Shown piece by piece: positions 3,944 through 5,385 of a DNA stretch of 5,385 bases. The translations under genes were made by a program, and so were the position numbers. The DNA comes from Streptomyces katrae. GTDB lineage: Bacteria; Actinomycetota; Actinomycetes; Streptomycetales; Streptomycetaceae. The DNA lies in NCBI RefSeq assembly GCF_000966975.1, contig NZ_JZWV01001231.1, forward strand, positions 1-5,385, read 5' to 3'. Every line of letters begins with the position of its first letter. Position 1 is the first letter of the stretch. The notes under the pieces were generated by a model, which did no database searches, was not told where the DNA came from, and saw only the letters and a list, made by a program, of their open reading frames with translations.

Positions 3944-5385
3944 CTGACTACGTTCCGAGAACTCGGGATCTTCCCCGAGACCGCCGAGGCCCTGGAAGCC
4001 GTCGGCATCGTGTCCCCCTTCCCGATCCAGGAGATGACCCTCCCCGTCGCCCTCTCCGGCACGGACGTCATCGGCCAGGCGAAGACCGGAACCGGCAAGA
4101 CGCTCGGTTTCGGCCTTCCGCTGCTGGAGCGGGTCGTCGTCCCCGCGGACGTCGAGGCCGGCCGGGCCACGCCCGAGCAGCTGACCGACGCCCCGCAGGC
4201 CCTCGTGGTGGTTCCGACCCGCGAGCTGTGCACCCAGGTCACCAACGACCTGCTGACCGCGGGCAAGGTCCGCAACGTCCGCGTCCTCGCCATATACGGC
4301 GGCCGCGCGTACGAGCCCCAGGTCGAGGCGCTCCAGAAGGGCGTCGACGTGATCGTCGGCACCCCGGGCCGCCTGCTGGACCTGGCCGGGCAGAAGAAGC
4401 TCGACCTGTCCCGCGTCAAGGCCCTCGTCCTCGACGAGGCCGACGAGATGCTCGACCTGGGCTTCCTGCCCGACGTCGAGAAGATCATGAACCTGCTGCC
4501 CGCCAAGCGGCAGACGATGCTGTTCTCGGCGACCATGCCGGGCGCCGTCATCGGCCTCGCCCGCCGCTACATGTCGCAGCCGACGCACATCCGCGCCGTC
4601 TCCGAGGACGGCGAGGGCGCGACCGTCGCCAACATCAAGCAGCACGTCTTCCGCGCGCACAACATGGACAAGCCGGAGCTCGTCTCCCGCATCCTGCAGG
4701 CCGAGGGCCGCGGGCTGGCCATGATCTTCTGCCGCACCAAGCGCACGGCCGCCGACATCGCCGAGCAGCTGGAGCGGCGCGGCTTCGCCTCCGGCGCCGT
4801 CCACGGCGACCTGGGCCAGGGCGCCCGCGAGCAGGCGCTGCGCGCGTTCCGCAACGGCAAGGTCGACGTGCTGGTGTGCACCGACGTCGCCGCGCGCGGC
4901 ATCGACGTCGAGGGCGTGACCCACGTCATCAACTACCAGACGCCGGAGGACGAGAAGACCTTCCTGCACCGCGTGGGCCGCACCGGCCGCGCGGGCAACA
5001 AGGGCACCGCCGTCACCCTGGTCGACTGGGACGACATCCCGCGCTGGCAGCTGATCAACAAGGCGCTGGAGCTGGACTTCCACGACCCCGTCGAGACGTA
5101 CTCCACCTCCCCGCACCTGTACGAGGAGCTGGGCATCCCGGCCGGCACCAAGGGCATCCTGCCGCGCGCCGAGCGCACGCGGGCCGGCCTGAAGGCCGAG
5201 GAGCTGGAGGACCTGGGCGAGACCGGCGGGCGCGGTGGCCGCGGCGGCCGCGGCGCTGCCGCTCCGGCCGAGGAGCGTCCGGCCCGGACCCGTACGCCGC
5301 GCCAGCGCCGCCGCACCCGTGGCGGTTCGGAGCTCGGCGCCGAGGCCGAGGCCGCCGTGGCGTCCCCGGCCGCCGAGGCTCCCGC
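3944..5385 (+). CDS. DEAD-box ATP-dependent RNA helicase, C-terminal end outside window
   Basis: The product unwinds or remodels RNA using ATP. All core motifs are present in the 480 visible residues: Q motif (F4, then PFPIQ 25-29), motif I AKTGTGKT (46-53), Ia PTREL (91-95), GG (119-120), Ib TPGR (140-143), II DEAD (164-167), III SAT (195-197), IV IFCRTK (261-266), V TDVAARGID (313-321) and VI HRVGRTGR (342-349). A basic tail rich in Gly-Arg (GGRGGRGGRG, 428-437) and RQRRRTRGG (453-461), then an Ala/Glu-rich stretch, runs off the edge; such tails bind RNA non-specifically. Start: CTG at 3944, with AGAGG (3932-3936) seven bases upstream. The frame has no ATG, GTG or TTG back to a TGA at 3704, and the first later ones (GTG 4010, ATG 4034) would cut the Q motif. 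It is related to RhlE/DeaD-type proteins (mycobacterial Rv3211 RhlE, from memory). Likely roles are ribosome assembly or mRNA turnover, possibly cold-responsive. Confidence 0.95.
   Translation, partial: MTTFRELGIFPETAEALEAVGIVSPFPIQEMTLPVALSGTDVIGQAKTGTGKTLGFGLPLLERVVVPADVEAGRATPEQLTDAPQALVVVPTRELCTQVTNDLLTAGKVRNVRVLAIYGGRAYEPQVEALQKGVDVIVGTPGRLLDLAGQKKLDLSRVKALVLDEADEMLDLGFLPDVEKIMNLLPAKRQTMLFSATMPGAVIGLARRYMSQPTHIRAVSEDGEGATVANIKQHVFRAHNMDKPELVSRILQAEGRGLAMIFCRTKRTAADIAEQLERRGFASGAVHGDLGQGAREQALRAFRNGKVDVLVCTDVAARGIDVEGVTHVINYQTPEDEKTFLHRVGRTGRAGNKGTAVTLVDWDDIPRWQLINKALELDFHDPVETYSTSPHLYEELGIPAGTKGILPRAERTRAGLKAEELEDLGETGGRGGRGGRGAAAPAEERPARTRTPRQRRRTRGGSELGAEAEAAVASPAAEAP

Noticed and set aside
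3797..5116. 439-codon open frame on the minus strand
   Set aside because: It is the antisense shadow of the DEAD-box helicase, whose sense frame carries every family motif.

Overview
This is a GC-rich actinomycete chromosome fragment, almost certainly Streptomyces or a close relative. Coding frames have a strong G/C third-position bias, GTG and probably CTG start codons are used, ribosome sites are GGAGG-like, and the encoded proteins resemble Streptomyces housekeeping families. I see no insertion sequence, phage gene, CRISPR array, tRNA or rRNA.

Layout. An alpha/beta hydrolase gene (minus strand) runs off the left edge. Its start diverges from a small, very acidic protein with an internal duplication (926-1141, plus). 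Next comes a plus-strand group: a TetR-family regulator (1299-1937), a 75-aa DUF3107 protein (2082-2309) closed by a strong intrinsic terminator, and a three-helix small membrane protein (2427-2729). The membrane gene converges on a minus-strand ferritin-like (MiaE-type fold) gene (2786-3544), with two GC hairpins between the stop codons. The ferritin-like gene diverges from a DEAD-box RNA helicase (3944 to beyond the right edge) across a 399-bp gap. Most of that gap looks like a structured mRNA leader for the helicase.

How the genes relate. TetR, DUF3107, a ferritin-like gene on the opposite strand and a DEAD-box helicase occur in the same order in Mycobacterium (Rv3208 to Rv3211, from memory), so this looks like an old actinobacterial neighbourhood rather than a recent island. 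The window does not show a shared pathway. The helicase and a possible tRNA- or iron-related ferritin-like protein would fit a loose RNA-metabolism or stress theme, but that is inference.

Most interesting points. (1) The helicase appears to start at CTG: its frame has no ATG, GTG or TTG between an in-frame stop at 3704 and the first motif. (2) Its leader holds a 15-codon upstream ORF with a good ribosome site and its ATG in a hairpin loop, plus a run of hairpins. (3) The hydrolase and ferritin-like genes each have a TAnnnT box 6-7 nt before the ATG, suggesting leaderless mRNAs; the latter also has a perfect 16-bp inverted repeat just upstream. (4) The ferritin-like protein seems to use Asp where the second Glu-x-x-His of MiaE-type di-iron sites is expected. 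I found no convincing wholly new system; the helicase leader is the best candidate for undescribed regulation.
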